64,000 nucleotides of DNA from Nematostella vectensis (GCF_932526225.1 NC_064036.1:15679181-15743180); one strand, 5' to 3'; counted from the first letter of the stretch, positions 12,440 through 24,476 are shown. The notes: generated by a model from the letters alone, not told the origin. Program-made: numbers and translations.

Positions 12440-12836
12440 CTTAGTTAGGAGAACTAGGAAATGCCATCATGTGACCTAGGAAATTTCATCACATGACCTA
12501 GGATATACTATAATGTGACCTAGGATATGCTATCACATGACCTAAGATATGCCATCATGTGACCTAGGATATGCCATCACATGACCTAGGATATGCTATC
12601 ACATGAACTAAGATTTGCCATCACGTGACCTAAAATATGACATCACATGACCTAGGATATGCTATCACTTGACCTAGGATATGCTATCACGTGACCTAGG
12701 ATATGCTATCACGTGACCTAGGATATGCTATCACGTGACCTAGGTTATGCCATCACATGACCTAGGTTATGCCATCACATGACCTAGGATATGCCATCAC
12801 ATGACCTAGGTTATGCCATCACATGACCATGCCATT
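12440..12836. repeat. 22-bp tandem array (GACCTAGGATATGC type)
   Basis: About 17 copies of a 22-bp unit GACCTAGGATATGCYATCAC followed by AT or GT. It shares the TCACRTGACC core with the 84-bp array just upstream, so both probably derive from one ancestral short repeat. Confidence 0.95.
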
Positions 12837-13129
12837 ATGAGATCTAGCACATGTGGAAAATATGTTCATAGCACAACTATTTATCATGCGTATTCTTTTT
12901 ATTGACTTTTATTTGAATTAAAATATATCCGCAAGTATATCCGTGGTTTGTTTGCCTTCCCTCTTTTTGTATACTAGCCCGTAGAAATTAAGGTTTCTAT
13001 TTCGAATCAACGATATTTGTAGAATAAACTGTAGCTCTTTTTTTTGTTAATTACTTTTCACCATAAATATTAAAAGAGAAGATATTGCAATATGTCGTTT
13101 CGTACTTTTTGATGGAGCAATCTAAAGTG

Positions 13130-13366
13130 TTTGGCGTCAATACTCCCCGAGGGAGGGGGTCTAAGGTGCATGGCGTCAATACTCCCCGAGGGAGGGGGTC
13201 TAAGGTGCATGGCGTCAATACTCCCCGAGGGAGGGGGTCTAAGGTGCATGGCGTCAATACTCCCCGAGGGAAGGGGTCTAAGGTGCATGGCGTCAATACT
13301 CCCCGAGGGAAGGGGTCTAAGGTGCATGGCGTCAATACTCCCCGAGGAAAGGGGTCTAAGGTGCAT
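13130..13366. repeat. 39-bp minisatellite, six copies
   Basis: Six near-identical 39-bp units marked by GGCGTCAATACTCCCCGAGG and GGTCTAAGGTGCAT. The unit is a multiple of three, so open frames on both strands are repeat artefacts. Copies 4-6 carry single-base changes (GGGAGGGGG to GGGAAGGGG to GGAAAGGGG), a gradient suggesting stepwise expansion. Confidence 0.97.
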
Positions 13367-13624
13367 GCCCTACCCATCTCTTTTGCTGCGCCTTTTTTAA
13401 CAATGGGGCAGAAAATAGAGAAATGAGAGTACAGCATAAAGTTAAAAAGCATTTCCTTTCTTGAAACTGCCTTCTTAGGTATTTGTGTCTGTTTGAGTCA
13501 GAAAGCTAAGTGTGACAAAATGATAATTGAGCCCTCCCCCCCCCCACCCCTTCAGCGAAAAGCTAGATCCGACCGATGCCCAGCTCTCCCCTCCCTGCCC
13601 TCTGATTAAGCGCGATGATTTGTC

Positions 13625-13846
13625 AGTCGGACCATAAAGCGCAACAGATTTTTGCTGCCTGACCTCAGTCGGACCATAAAGCGCAACAGATTTTTGCTGC
13701 CTGACCTCAGCCGGACCCTAAAGCGCAACAGATTTTTGCTGCCTGACCTCAGTCGGACCCTAAAGCGCAACAGATTTTTGCTGCCTGACCTCAGTCGGAC
13801 CATAAAGCGCAACAGATTTTTGCTGCCTGACCTGATTATTCCTCTC
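13625..13846. repeat. 42-bp minisatellite, about five copies
   Basis: Units of 42 bp marked by CAGTCGGACCATAAAGCGCA and GATTTTTGCTGCCTGACCT. Variation is limited to CATAAAG/CCTAAAG and one AGCCGG. Open frames across it are artefacts of the unit length. Confidence 0.96.
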
Positions 13847-16390
13847 ACAGCATTCTAACAGCTTGTAAATATGGTATGTGGACGATCGGCCCGTCAAATT
13901 GATGCGTGTAAATGAGCTTTTATGCAATTGCATTGTCTATATTTACTGAAAGAGGTCGTTGTCTATTCTGGTCCCCATTACTTCTTTCCGTCACTAGTAC
14001 TTAGCAAAGAAGGAAAGGGCAAAATTTATTACATTTTAAAGGTAATGTCGGAATCTCTATCAATCTTTATCGCACAGAGCTTCCTACACTTAAATACTTT
14101 GTTCCAAATAGTATACCAGGCTCCCTGGTGTTACTGGGAGACAACAAATAAATTCACCGACAGCTCCTGTTTCTTATTCGTAGAATACACTTGTTTTTGT
14201 CTACCCAAAGTCCGCTCGAAGTAGTATGCGTTATAGCGGGAAAAAAACTCTATTGCTTCCGGTTTTATGAAACAAAAAGATACCAATAAAGGGCATCCAC
14301 AAGCTAATATACAATTATTTTTTCGTATTGGGAGCACAAAAATCCCACAGAAGTTAAATTTTATATGAGTTTCCCAGGAAGACATACATAAGATTAGTCA
14401 TACATAAGACTAAATGGTTCCCATCATCATAATAAAATTGCTTTCCAACTAAGTGCTACGCAGGGGTCAGGAATTTGGTTTGTTCATGAGGACCATTGTT
14501 ACATAATGAATAGTCGAACATTGACAACATAGTAAACGATAAATGAGACAGAGGTCTGGTGACTCTACTTTCGATCAACGGACATTATTTGACATTATTT
14601 CTTACAAAAAAGTTCAGCAGAAAGGTAAGTTTTGAATATCACCGTTTAGTGATGATATACACTCACATATGCTGAATGTTGAAGTCAACACTTTTTGGAT
14701 GTGTTCTCTAAAACAACATGTATCTTTTATGAAAATTGTCCCAATGTTTTTCGAATAATGTTTTTGTTTTTTTCTTTGAATAATTTTTTTCCTGATGGCG
14801 TTGGGAAAAGCGGTTGATGTATACATATATACCGAAAATCGTCCAAAATCTATCACATCAGCCTTCCCTCGGCCAAAGTCGTCTTTATTCGCAGCTTATG
14901 TAGCTTTACATGATCATCAATATTTCATGCAATCATCTGACTCTAGCCCCTTTAGCTGATACAATAGGGGCGTAAATTGATACAATAGGGGGCGTAAACA
15001 TCGGGTCAAATAATAGTATATGCTTTTAAACAAGTCCCTAATCGCAAGGATAGAAGCCACCACTTATCTGTGGTAAGATAAAGCTTCATCTTTCTTTTCC
15101 CCTGTTGTAGGTGTCTTAACGGGGCGAGAGCTAGAAATAAGCTATAGCAGGATCAAGATCACTAGATCACACCGAGTCTTAGTCCGAGAAAATAAGACTG
15201 CGAATAGGTTCAGTGAGAATATCCTTTACAATATTCAAATCATGACTTAGCAAATGCCTCGCGGTGCCTTGCTTCGTCACATAATGCCCACTCACCTTGT
15301 TCGCTTCCTAAGGAATGGCTGAGGCAAAAAGTTATTTACCATTTTCTTCTGTACACTTCGCCTTAACGTACAAATTTAGCTTTGTTAAAAGGGGAATCGC
15401 TAACCACTGATATTTTGGTATCCGCTATTTCTGGATCATAGGCAATACTGGGATCAAACGAAACTTGCAGATTATCGCAAAGATTTGCAACTTATAAACC
15501 TGGGTCTTCAGGCTCCGCTGTTATACCGGGTAGATAAGTTACTATCGTTTTTAATTTCATTTCATTAACCTGATTGTCAGCATTATTTCGCGCGTTCTTT
15601 TTCTGTCTGGAATCTAGAGTTTTGTTCGCTGCGATGTCATTTAACCTTTTATGAAACATTTTGCACTTACATCAAAGTGCATAAAAAAGGAATAACATCT
15701 TCTTATTCATTAACATCATTGTTTGTCCGGTACTATGTAAGGGTTAATACCGAGAAAGAAGGCAATTCCCCTCAGGCGGTTATAGCGAACTGCCGACGCC
15801 CGAGGTATTTAACTGGGCTATTACATGGTCTATACCTAGTAAATAATTGACTTTTTTGGGGGGAAAACAAGTTTCAGGTTATTGTTATTTTCGTAGCTCG
15901 GAGTTTCAGTGTGAGCACGCTGCGAGAATGGAGCTCACTGACAGCGAAGAAGAGCGACTTATTTTTATTACGCCAAATATCTATTTTCAAGAACTGTAAT
16001 GTCGACGACAATGAACAAGCGGAACGAGTGAGTGTTAAGGCGCCTCAGATAGCCACACCACAATTGCACATAAAAACTTTGCTGACCTTATTAATGAATT
16101 TCGAGGGTTAGAAATACAGATTTTGCTTTCATGACAATTAAATCGATGCATTGTTAATATTCAAACATTCTTGTTATCAAATCTGTGGCGAAAAGGTGTT
16201 GTTTTTTTTGCTCATTTCTACTCAAGGTTTAATATGGCGGTCTTTCTTTAGTATTCAAGGTTGATAAGTTCTCCTCCTCATTAGTATTCTAGTTATTAAC
16301 CTCATTCATATTTAATGAGTTCATATTAACGAACAATAGAAAAGAAGAATAAGAACAATAGAAAAGGTGTCAATAATGTAACAAAGACAA

Positions 16391-16480
16391 ATATTCATCA
16401 TCGATGTGTGAATTCCGACTCGTGCGATTTTGTTTTTCGCGTGAAATTTTACGTGGAATTCACGAATCGATGATGGATTA
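16391..16480. repeat. Imperfect inverted repeat (possible MITE remnant)
   Basis: The left arm at 16391-16416 (ending ATCGATGTGTGAATTCC) pairs with the right arm at 16454-16480 (starting GGAATTCACGAATCGATGAT), with a few mismatches around a loop of about 37 bp. No target-site duplication was established. Confidence 0.6.
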
Positions 16481-16627
16481 TTCTTGAATCCTTTGTTCAT
16501 TTTTTTTTTATGGTTGAAGAGATTGTTTATGCGCTATTTTTATTTGGCGAAGAAGCCATTTCGTAGTTGTTATTTTATAGTCAATGAGACACGAGCAGTG
16601 TTTTTCATCTATCGCGATCCATCACGT

Positions 16628-16780
16628 TCAGAAAGTTGAATGCATTTTGTTTTCAAGAAAAAGAGACAACGCTTTGATGGAGGCATCTTTATTTTCGATG
16701 GTACAATTAATAGCTGGATATTTATCGGATTGAGCACGAAGTAATCGCCTCACCAAATCTAGTGAGGATTCGTAGTTCAT
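16628..16780 (-). CDS. Possible 50-aa micro-ORF behind a TATA box
   Basis: A 50-codon frame starts MNYESSLDLVRRLLRAQSDK and ends NKMHSTF. I do not recognise it. In its favour is a strong TATA-like element 112-121 bp upstream on the same strand, and an acceptor-like CTCATCTCAG immediately before the ATG. Against it are its short length, an upstream short ATG frame in another phase, and no family match. It could be a fragment of a small gene, or chance. Confidence 0.22.
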   Translation of the reverse strand: MNYESSLDLVRRLLRAQSDKYPAINCTIENKDASIKALSLFLENKMHSTF

Positions 16781-16891
16781 CCTGAGATGAGAAAATGGAC
16801 AGGTCAACGCTGGAAAAAATATGAATGAAATTCGCAAATCGGTGACATGAGGCGTAGATGTGTGTTCGAAGTTAGCCGATGGAGTCCCCAG

Positions 16892-16901
16892 TATTTATAT
16901 A
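16892..16901 (-). promoter_or_regulatory. TATA-box-like element
   Basis: The minus strand reads CTGTATATAAATACTGGGG, a good TATA-box match upstream of the micro-ORF at 16628-16780. AT-rich DNA makes such matches frequent, so this is only suggestive. Confidence 0.3.
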
Positions 16902-17130
16902 CAGTAAGAAACACAATTTGTAGTGTGCTCCAAACTCGCTCTACTGACATTCTATCGGCAAAATTGAAATAAAGGAAGACTCAAACACAATATTACATGG
17001 TCTTAAGTTTTATTTTTCACGATAAAGTATTTTTTTTTCGCTAACATACATTCCTTTATAAACCACTGACAGTAGCCTTGGGCTGCCTGTGGTCGCCGTT
17101 TGTGTCCTACTCACAAGAGTAAAAGGCTTA

Positions 17131-17158
17131 GAAAGTTTGAACACAAGTTCAAACTTTC
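17131..17158. repeat. Perfect 12-bp-arm hairpin
   Basis: GAAAGTTTGAAC, a 4-bp ACAA loop, then GTTCAAACTTTC. This is a perfect palindrome of unknown role. Confidence 0.8.
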
Positions 17159-18554
17159 AAATTCAGACTAGTTATCAGGGCGAAAGTTTTTTCTAAACAA
17201 ATCGATTCATCCATACCAGAATTAGTTATATGAGAACCTCGATTTTCTTAGCTTGAAAGATATGATTCACGTTGGGAAACATTGCGTGGTACATCTGTGC
17301 TTTCATTGAATTCCACTTTTCAACTATTGAATTCCACAAAAAATCTCACTCTGTTTTGACCAATGAGAGCGCGTAGGAATTTGATTATAGGATTCTACAA
17401 ATAAATTTAGACCACCCCGTCCCCACGTATCCGTTTTCGTTTGAAACGCAACCTTTTTGTTGCAGATACGGGTATAGTCCACACGGAAACGCGAAAACGA
17501 TGACCGAAAACGGAACGATGTACTCCAGATATATAGGGATGTTTTTCCGCTAATAATACCGCTAACGCTAGGGCAGTTTAATATTACAAAGTTAGCCGCA
17601 GTTCTAAATTAATTCCCGTTTCGGCGGGGGGTTAGCTGTTGGTATATTATTCTTTAAAAACATCCTTAGCAACCTTAGACAATTCCATCATTCCGTCAGT
17701 GATTTTAGTCCTTATTTTTATTTCGCCCTTCGGAACTCAGTGGGAATTCTATATAAGTGGTACATGTAGGGAAATACTTTTCATTTTCCTATCCATTAAA
17801 AATACATAGATTAATTCAAGGAGTAGGGGAATGGATTCTAATTGATAGTTTTGACATTTAATGTCACATTTCTGCTGACAATCTGGACCTCCCAGCTTAT
17901 AGATGTTTTTCGAGGGATTTCCCCAATCGTAAAGATTTTGGCTTAGTCATTTTATTTTCTCCGTCTCCCTGCTGGCTCCTATTCTTTTACACCTGTTTTT
18001 GCTCTTTCGTCAGAAAGAACGCGAATGCAAATCGAGACCGTTGTCGGCAGGTGAAAATCTCGTGACTGCAAAGGGTTTTTTAAGACAAAATCGATTAATT
18101 ATGTTGTATTCATTGAAATGGCAGCATGCTGTGCTAACGGAATATAAAATTTGAAATTCAAAAAACGGTAACAAACTTACTGCACTGCCATAGTACATGA
18201 AAGCACACCGGAGATGAGTGAATATTGCTCTTTCTGTTTCTAAAGAAACAAATATATGCTCGGAACTAAAAAAATATTCCGATATCTGCTCGTGTTTTTA
18301 AGTTCTAGCTAATTGATGCAGTGGCATCATAGAATACAATTATTCATTTTTCTTTACCGAAAGATCGACGTGTGGTCAAAACAATTAGCGATTGTTTTAG
18401 GACTATTAGGCGCGTATCCATGATTTGCTGAAATAATAGGGGGGGGGGGGGGGGGTTGGGGGTCGAAGTCATAATATGTGAAATGTCGGTTTGACGGTAA
18501 AAAAAAAAAACAAGAAACTGTGTTTTTGCGGCTTGGGGTGTGCTTACTGTAATT

Positions 18555-19185
18555 GCTCGAATAAGCGCCTCCCTCACTCGAAGAAGTGCCTCCCTCACTC
18601 GAATAAGCGCCTCCCTCACTCGAATAAGCGCCTCCCTCACTCGAATAAGCGCCTCCCTCACTCGAATAAGCGCCTCCCTCACTCGAATAAGCGCCTCCCT
18701 CACTCGAATAAGCGCCTCCCTCACTCGAATAAGCGCCTCCCTCACTCGAATAAGCGCCTCCCTCACTCGAATAAGCGCCTTCCTCACTCGAATAAGCGCC
18801 TCCCTCACTTGAATAAGCGCCTCCCTCACTCGAATAAGTGCCTCCCTCACTCGAATAAGCGCCTCCCTCACTCGAAGAAGTGCCTCCCTCACTCGAATAA
18901 GCGCCTCCCTCACTCGAATAAGCGCCTCCCTCACTCGAATAAGCGCCTCCCTCACTCGAATAAGCGCCTACCTCGAATAAAAGCATACCTCTGGAGAGTG
19001 CCTCCCTCGAATAAGCGCATACCTCGAATAAGTCCCTTCCTCGAATAATAGCATACCTCGAATAAGTCCCTCCCTCGGATAACTGCCTCGCTCGAATAAG
19101 CGCATACCTAAAATAAGTTCCTCCCTCGAATAAGTCCCTCGCCCGAATAAACGCCTTCCTGGAATAAGCACCTACCTCGAATAGG
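18555..19185. repeat. 21-bp minisatellite upstream of GPCR gene 1
   Basis: About 20 near-perfect copies of the 21-bp unit GCGCCTCCCTCACTCGAATAA from about 18560 to 18970, then a degenerate tail of shortened units (CCTCCCTCGAATAAG types) to about 19185. The unit length is a multiple of three and stop-free in several frames, so the frames on both strands are artefacts. It ends about 160 bp before the GPCR coding exon, inside its likely 5' UTR intron or promoter. Confidence 0.97.
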
Positions 19186-19347
19186 CTTTTTAGTTTGACT
19201 GAAGAATTTAATCAGAACTTTTGAAAGTGCCGTAAATGGCGGTATGTCTATGGAGTTTCCACTGTGTGACTAAAAACAGAAAAAAAATATTGGGCCATTC
19301 TAAAAAATAGCTGTAATGATAAAATTCTGTTTCTTTTGTCCTACAGG

Positions 19348-20310
19348 ATGATGACGGATATAAAAGCAAGCAACCAAAGTCTAAATGCTACCTATCCCAT
19401 TCGAAAACATACGTTTCCAGTACCAGCCTTTACGGCCAAGATATGGTGCGCAGTCCTGGTGATAGAATGTATACTGATCATTACTCTTAACATTCTTACC
19501 ATCTTGACCTTTGCTCGTACGAAGTACCTTCGCCGACGTAGCGCTTATAGCTTGATCCACGTTGCTGTCGCTGACCTCCTCGTGGGCTCAGTCACTCTTC
19601 CTATGAACTTCTACCTACTCGGCGGCTTGTTCAGATTCTGGGGACCAATAACTAAGACTTACGCCACCGCATCATCGACAGTCCACGTGTTCACGGAGAT
19701 GCTCTCGCTGTTCGCTTTAGTAGTGGTGTCCCTAGAGCGCATGTGCGCAATGGTGTTTCCATTTCAACACCGCACTGCGGGCTCAGTCACTTACCTAGTC
19801 ACGTTTTTGACCACGTGGCTGTTCGCGATCTTCGTCTCCGTGGCGTGGTTATGCAGCTTGTTGTACCTTGAGCTGGAGGCGAGTCTGTACGTCTGGGTGC
19901 CGTCTCTGATCTTCTCGATCCTCATCATAGGGGTTTCGTACAGCGTACTGTTTATCAAGGTGAAGTGGCAGTCTCGCCATCACAAGAGACAGCTCGATAA
20001 GAAAGCTAACAAACGAGAGAAAGAACTCGCAGTCACGCTCGTCATCGTGACTGCTTCCTCCTTCGCTACGGTGACTCCATACGTCGCGATTCAGATCATG
20101 AACTTTATGCTCATCTCTCTTTCTTTTAATACCCTCTATACCGCGCTAGTATTGGCCTACGCTAACTCCTTTATTAATCCCTTGGTGTATATGCTTCGAA
20201 TGAAACCTTTTCGGAAAGCGATGGTTTCGCTTATTTGCCGTACACCACTTGAAAATACACATCTTATTAGCTCATCGAGAACCGATAGAGAATTCGTGAC
20301 ACATTGTTAA
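19348..20310 (+). CDS. Rhodopsin-class (class A) orphan GPCR 1
   Basis: Seven-transmembrane receptor, 320 aa, single coding exon. An acceptor (TTTTGTCCTACAG) sits one base before the ATG, implying a 5' UTR intron; this supports 19348 over the non-ATG frame start further upstream. Landmarks: N-glycosylation sites NQS and NAT near the N terminus; TM1 NILTILTF; TM2 VAVADLLVG with the conserved Asp; TM3 end SLERMCAMVFPFQHR (ERM instead of DRY); TM6 with only the Pro of CWxP (TVTPYVAIQIM); TM7 NSFINPLVY (NPxxY). The Cys usually found 25 residues before the TM3 Arg is Ala here, and ECL2 has no obvious partner Cys, as in the melanocortin/S1P/cannabinoid-like (MECA) group. The ligand is unknown. GPCR 2 at 24477 is a relative. 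Confidence 0.9.
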   Translation: MMTDIKASNQSLNATYPIRKHTFPVPAFTAKIWCAVLVIECILIITLNILTILTFARTKYLRRRSAYSLIHVAVADLLVGSVTLPMNFYLLGGLFRFWGPITKTYATASSTVHVFTEMLSLFALVVVSLERMCAMVFPFQHRTAGSVTYLVTFLTTWLFAIFVSVAWLCSLLYLELEASLYVWVPSLIFSILIIGVSYSVLFIKVKWQSRHHKRQLDKKANKREKELAVTLVIVTASSFATVTPYVAIQIMNFMLISLSFNTLYTALVLAYANSFINPLVYMLRMKPFRKAMVSLICRTPLENTHLISSSRTDREFVTHC

Positions 20311-22035
20311 GGCTTGACTACCTTTAACTGTTGTTTGTTCTTAGTGTACATACGATTGCTTATAAAAAAACACCCTATTGGTAATGCTATTCATCATGTT
20401 ATTAATTAGGAGGAACATCCAGACTTTCTTTCTGTAATAATGATAGAATCTTAGGTTCCCTAGACGACTGCCTGCGACATTGAATGGCACGTAAGTGAGA
20501 ACGCGCGCACGTACTGGAAAAGAAAACAATTTCCTTCATCCGTCGTTTGCAAAACAAACATACTACAACTGTACAAAGCAATTTAAATTAATATTAAAAT
20601 ACACTGCGATGAAAATACACAAATACAAACATGGAAAACGGAGCGATTTGCGAAAAGGAAGTTGAACTTATAAGGCGAAAGCATTCAAGAAACCCTCGCA
20701 TCTGATACAAAAGTACGAATTGGAATTGTTGTTTACAATGCTGAATTGGAAGCCGAAAGTCGATGGCATCACTTTATTTAGAAGGACTTGTCGATCAGGT
20801 AGCATAGGTTATGAATGACACATTAAAGTATTTGAAATCGATTTTTACGGCAAACGTTTCTTCAAACAACGCGCTCGATTTTCTAATGTTATTAATAATG
20901 GACAAAGACTTTCCCCGGTTGAAATCGTTTCTTTATATTTTCGACAAAGATTCAGACACCTTAATGTTAAGCTTTTAGTATCTTCTTTCAAATAAGTAAG
21001 ACTTATAGCTATATATCGATTTTTTTTACGACAAAACATTCTTTCAACGAACCGGCCGATCCTTTTTAACCTTTCCCCGTTGAGAAATCTCTTTGCCGTT
21101 TAGGGACTGGTAATAAACTACAGGGAAGGGGGGGGGGGGGAATCACAGCAAGTTAGGTTACATGTGGCCCGCCCTATCTTATTTGCCCCATAATCCATGG
21201 CCCACCCCTATTTGCAAGAGTAGAAAAAGGTGACCCACACCAGGTAGCCACTGGTTGCCCTGCTCGTACTCCCTTTTGAGTTTTCCTAAGGATGTTAGAT
21301 GTGGTTATATATTTAATACGTTTTACCTTCACTCAGAATCTCCAAAATATTGCCTTGATCGGTGAGACGTTGCATGTCTTCCAGACCTTGTATCCAACTC
21401 CATGGGCAGTAAAAAAAATCGGCTATGTTCCTTTTACGAAAAGCAAAGAGAACAATATTTCTAAATGAGGAAGTGGTGCTGGTATTTTATAGGTGTTGGT
21501 TGAAACGATGTGTTAATGCAAAAACATTTCAGACTTTCATGCTCAGAGCAGGCGACATGATCATGTAACCAAACTAAAAAAAAGCTTAAAAAAACTTTGT
21601 GCTTCTGAAGGAAAGACTGAAACAGCATGATGAGTTGAAGCCACCTGACTTAAACAATATAAATTATTCAAATGTCCCACAAAATTAAAGTAATAAAGTC
21701 GGCAAATTAACATGGTCAATGGAAAAGGATAATGTGAAAATTTTCACAAATTCTGGGAAGCTACTGTATGGTCAGGAATGTGCACACAAATTCGATGAAA
21801 AATGTCTGAGGGATTTAAAGAGTTTAAGTGGAGGCATTTTGGAGTCCTAACAAACAATAGAAGAACTCAGACTCAGAACTCAGAAGGCAAACATCGCAGG
21901 ATGTACCAATCTACATGATTCCATACATTCTATGGTCAGTGGAGTGTCGACAACCAAACGAAAAAGACAGAAAGAAAATAAAACAAAATCAAACGGAAAG
22001 CCCATCGTCAAGAGAAAAATTATAAAAATTATATT
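20311..22035. other. Interval without recognised genes
   Basis: AT-rich 3' flank of GPCR 1. A poly-G run lies near 21129-21140 followed by a stretch rich in CCCACCCCTA-type words, resembling one around 22553-22690 in low-complexity composition. No exon with family similarity was seen on either strand. Confidence 0.5.
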
Positions 22036-22037
22036 AT

Positions 22038-22440
22038 CACAAAAGAGGCATTGCACACATGTAAACACTTGAACCCTGTGCTGGAAAAAGACTGCTTTAA
22101 TACAGACAGTGGAACAGAAGATGAGATGGTAAATCTCTGTACAGACCGTGAAACAGAATATGAGATGGTAGATGACCGAAAGCTGATTTATTTCCATAGA
22201 GATTTTACAAAAGAGACATTGCACACATGTAAACACTTAATAAACCCCGCATTAGAGAAAGACTGCTTCGATACAGACAGTGAAACAAAAGATGTCTGGA
22301 AGCTGATTAATTTCCATTGAGATTTTACAAAACAGGCATTACACACATGTAAACACTTGAATCCGGCATTAGAGAAAGACTGCTTTGATACAGACAGTGA
22401 AACAGAATATGTCTGGAAGCTGATTTATTTCCATTGAGAT
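22038..22440. repeat. Three diverged tandem copies of a 115-160 bp unit
   Basis: The block TTGCACACATGTAAACACTT ... GAAAGACTGCTT(C/T)GATACAGACAGTGAAACA ... AAGCTGATTTATTTCCAT appears three times, starting near 22050, 22215 and 22340. Copy 1 has an internal duplication of the ACAGA(C/T)(C/A)GTGAAACAGA part. In one frame copies 1-2 read as peptide (HTCKHL..ALEKDCFDTDSET), but a stop ends each copy, so coding is doubtful. Confidence 0.8.
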
Positions 22441-24476
22441 TTCAATAACTACAAAAAACTGTTGTTGCTGTTTGTTGTTGTTGTCTTAATTATCGAATAA
22501 CACACCTTGATCACTGTGAGTTAATAAAAATCCACCAGACTAAGTTCAAATAGTTAACCCCCCCCCCCCCCTAAATGCATGACATAATATTTTTTGTCCC
22601 ACCCCTTTTTGCCGGCCAAAAAATTGATGCCCACCCCTACTTTTTACCGGCCCAGCCTCCCCCCCCCCCCTGTACTTTACGACCAGTCCCTTATAGACCT
22701 TTATTCGAAAAATAATTTCGACCCCATAATCATTAGTCTTATCTTGGTGCATTCATCCCATGAAAAATAATTAAATTTAGCTTACAAATTATATTTAAAA
22801 CTTACTTTTGCGGAAGCACAACATCATTCAGCAAACATGCCATGTGATCATTGGCAAAGAGACCAAATTTGGCAACGGGAGGTATAATAATCGCCGTTCT
22901 TCAGATTCCCTGCCTCATTTAATCAAACTGTCGGCCATTCTAGATTTTTGTTTACACAAAAATATTTATATTTATAGGGTATAGAAAATCAAACACATTT
23001 TTCATTCAAATGTTTCATTAAGAAATATGACATTCAACAGCTTGTCAGAGAAAAAAACAGTATTTTATTACTGGTTGTACTATTTGTGGTGTCCCTCCTA
23101 CACCAGCCATTTGGTCCTACAGAGCTCGGTATGGGCCGATCACCTCGATTCATTGTTCAGTTTCATTCTCCACGTCTCGTTATCAATATTTTAATGTTTT
23201 ACTGAGTACAGAGAAACCTCGCTATAACTACATAATCCATAATCCTCTCTTTCTCGGAACAAAAACACAGTCGAGATCATTTCTTATATATTTTAATATT
23301 ATTAGTGGGTCCGGAAATCACGAGTATCACTATATTGAGGTTTCACTGTAATTTACTTACGGCAGGGGGGCTTTTAGGAACTAATCACAAAAAAAGCGCT
23401 CGCAAAAAAACTTTTAGCCGTAAACTTCTGAGAGAGTGGAGCCGGGTTTATTGTAAGAGGGATTAAATTTCAAGTGATTCAAATGGATTCAGTCCGCTAC
23501 TAAAATTTAATTTTAATTTCGTGTGCTTTTTTCGGGGGCAGAAAGGATTCGCCCCACACTGACACGAGTCGGATTCAGACTCTTGAAAGCTTTGCGGGGA
23601 GCGTGGCGCCTGCTGATTTTGTTATAATTGGGTACGATAACGAAACTGAAAAATAAAAGAGAACTTATGTGATTCCATTTATTTTTTCAAAAAGCAATAA
23701 TATACTATATCGTCAGAGATTGAATCACTTATGAACGATGTTTCTTTGGTAGCAAATTTCGTTCAGCTAGCTCCTTATCTTATTAAGCATTTATTACTAT
23801 CCTGTGAATTTGTCAATAACAAGGCAATTACTTCTCGCATCACGCATTAATAAGCGAATAACAGTTTCGAGTTCAGTGTTGAAAACGATAAAATGATCCT
23901 GGGTACATTGGCGAGGGCGGAAAAAAATTTCAGTTTATAAAGAAATGTATCTTAGTGTGATTCTCAAAGCTGTTGGAACGGAGTTTATTTTAACTTTCAA
24001 AATACGCAAAGTCGTGGCAGACATTCCATTAATAGTTACAAGAGACGAGGCAAAATAAAAACATTATTCTTTTCTCATAAAGTTGAAATCCACGTAGAGA
24101 ACATAATTTAATGCTTTTTCAAGCTAAGCAAACTGAAAAAGGAAAGAATGGGAAAAAAGAACCCCTCTTTCTGGCTAAATTCCAGCTATTCCAAATATTC
24201 TTGAACCCGATAGAGTATCATGGTATAACTAAAAAAGACTGTTACGTTAGTTGGTCTGCGTAGGCGTTGTGGAAACAGGAAAATTAAACGACACAGCTTT
24301 CTGATGTTTTATTATGTTTGACGCCTCTCGGAAAACAGACTTGTTTCGCTGAAGTCTCGAGCATGAACCCTTCGTCGGAGCGTTTGCCCAGATGACAGAA
24401 TTTTATTTTAGTTACGAATAATTAATGAAGTTTGGATTCTGGAGGTGCGTGCTCTTGCCAGAAGGGAATTGGCACT
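22441..24476. other. Interval without recognised genes
   Basis: Contains poly-C tracts at 22557-22571 and 22661-22671 and AT-rich sequence. No supported exon was found; upstream non-coding exons of GPCR 2 could lie here but cannot be identified by eye. Confidence 0.5.

Larger units (their letters stand above)
13847..18554. other. Long gene-poor interval
   Basis: No convincing coding exon with family similarity was seen. It is AT-rich, with scattered low-complexity tracts, two hairpins (16391-16480, 17131-17158), one low-confidence micro-ORF with a TATA box (16628-16901, minus), and a poly-G tract at 18439-18455. The stretch 17400-17530 carries several CG-containing GAAAACG/CGTTTTCG words in both orientations, which could be a remnant of a small DNA transposon. 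Confidence 0.5.

Noticed and set aside
17395-17535. Possible DNA transposon from CGAAAACG/CGTTTTCG words
   Set aside because: The inverted words are short and imperfect; no clear terminal repeats or duplication could be defined.
18344-19048. NKRLPHS / REALIRV repeat proteins
   Set aside because: A 21-bp repeat is open in several frames on both strands.
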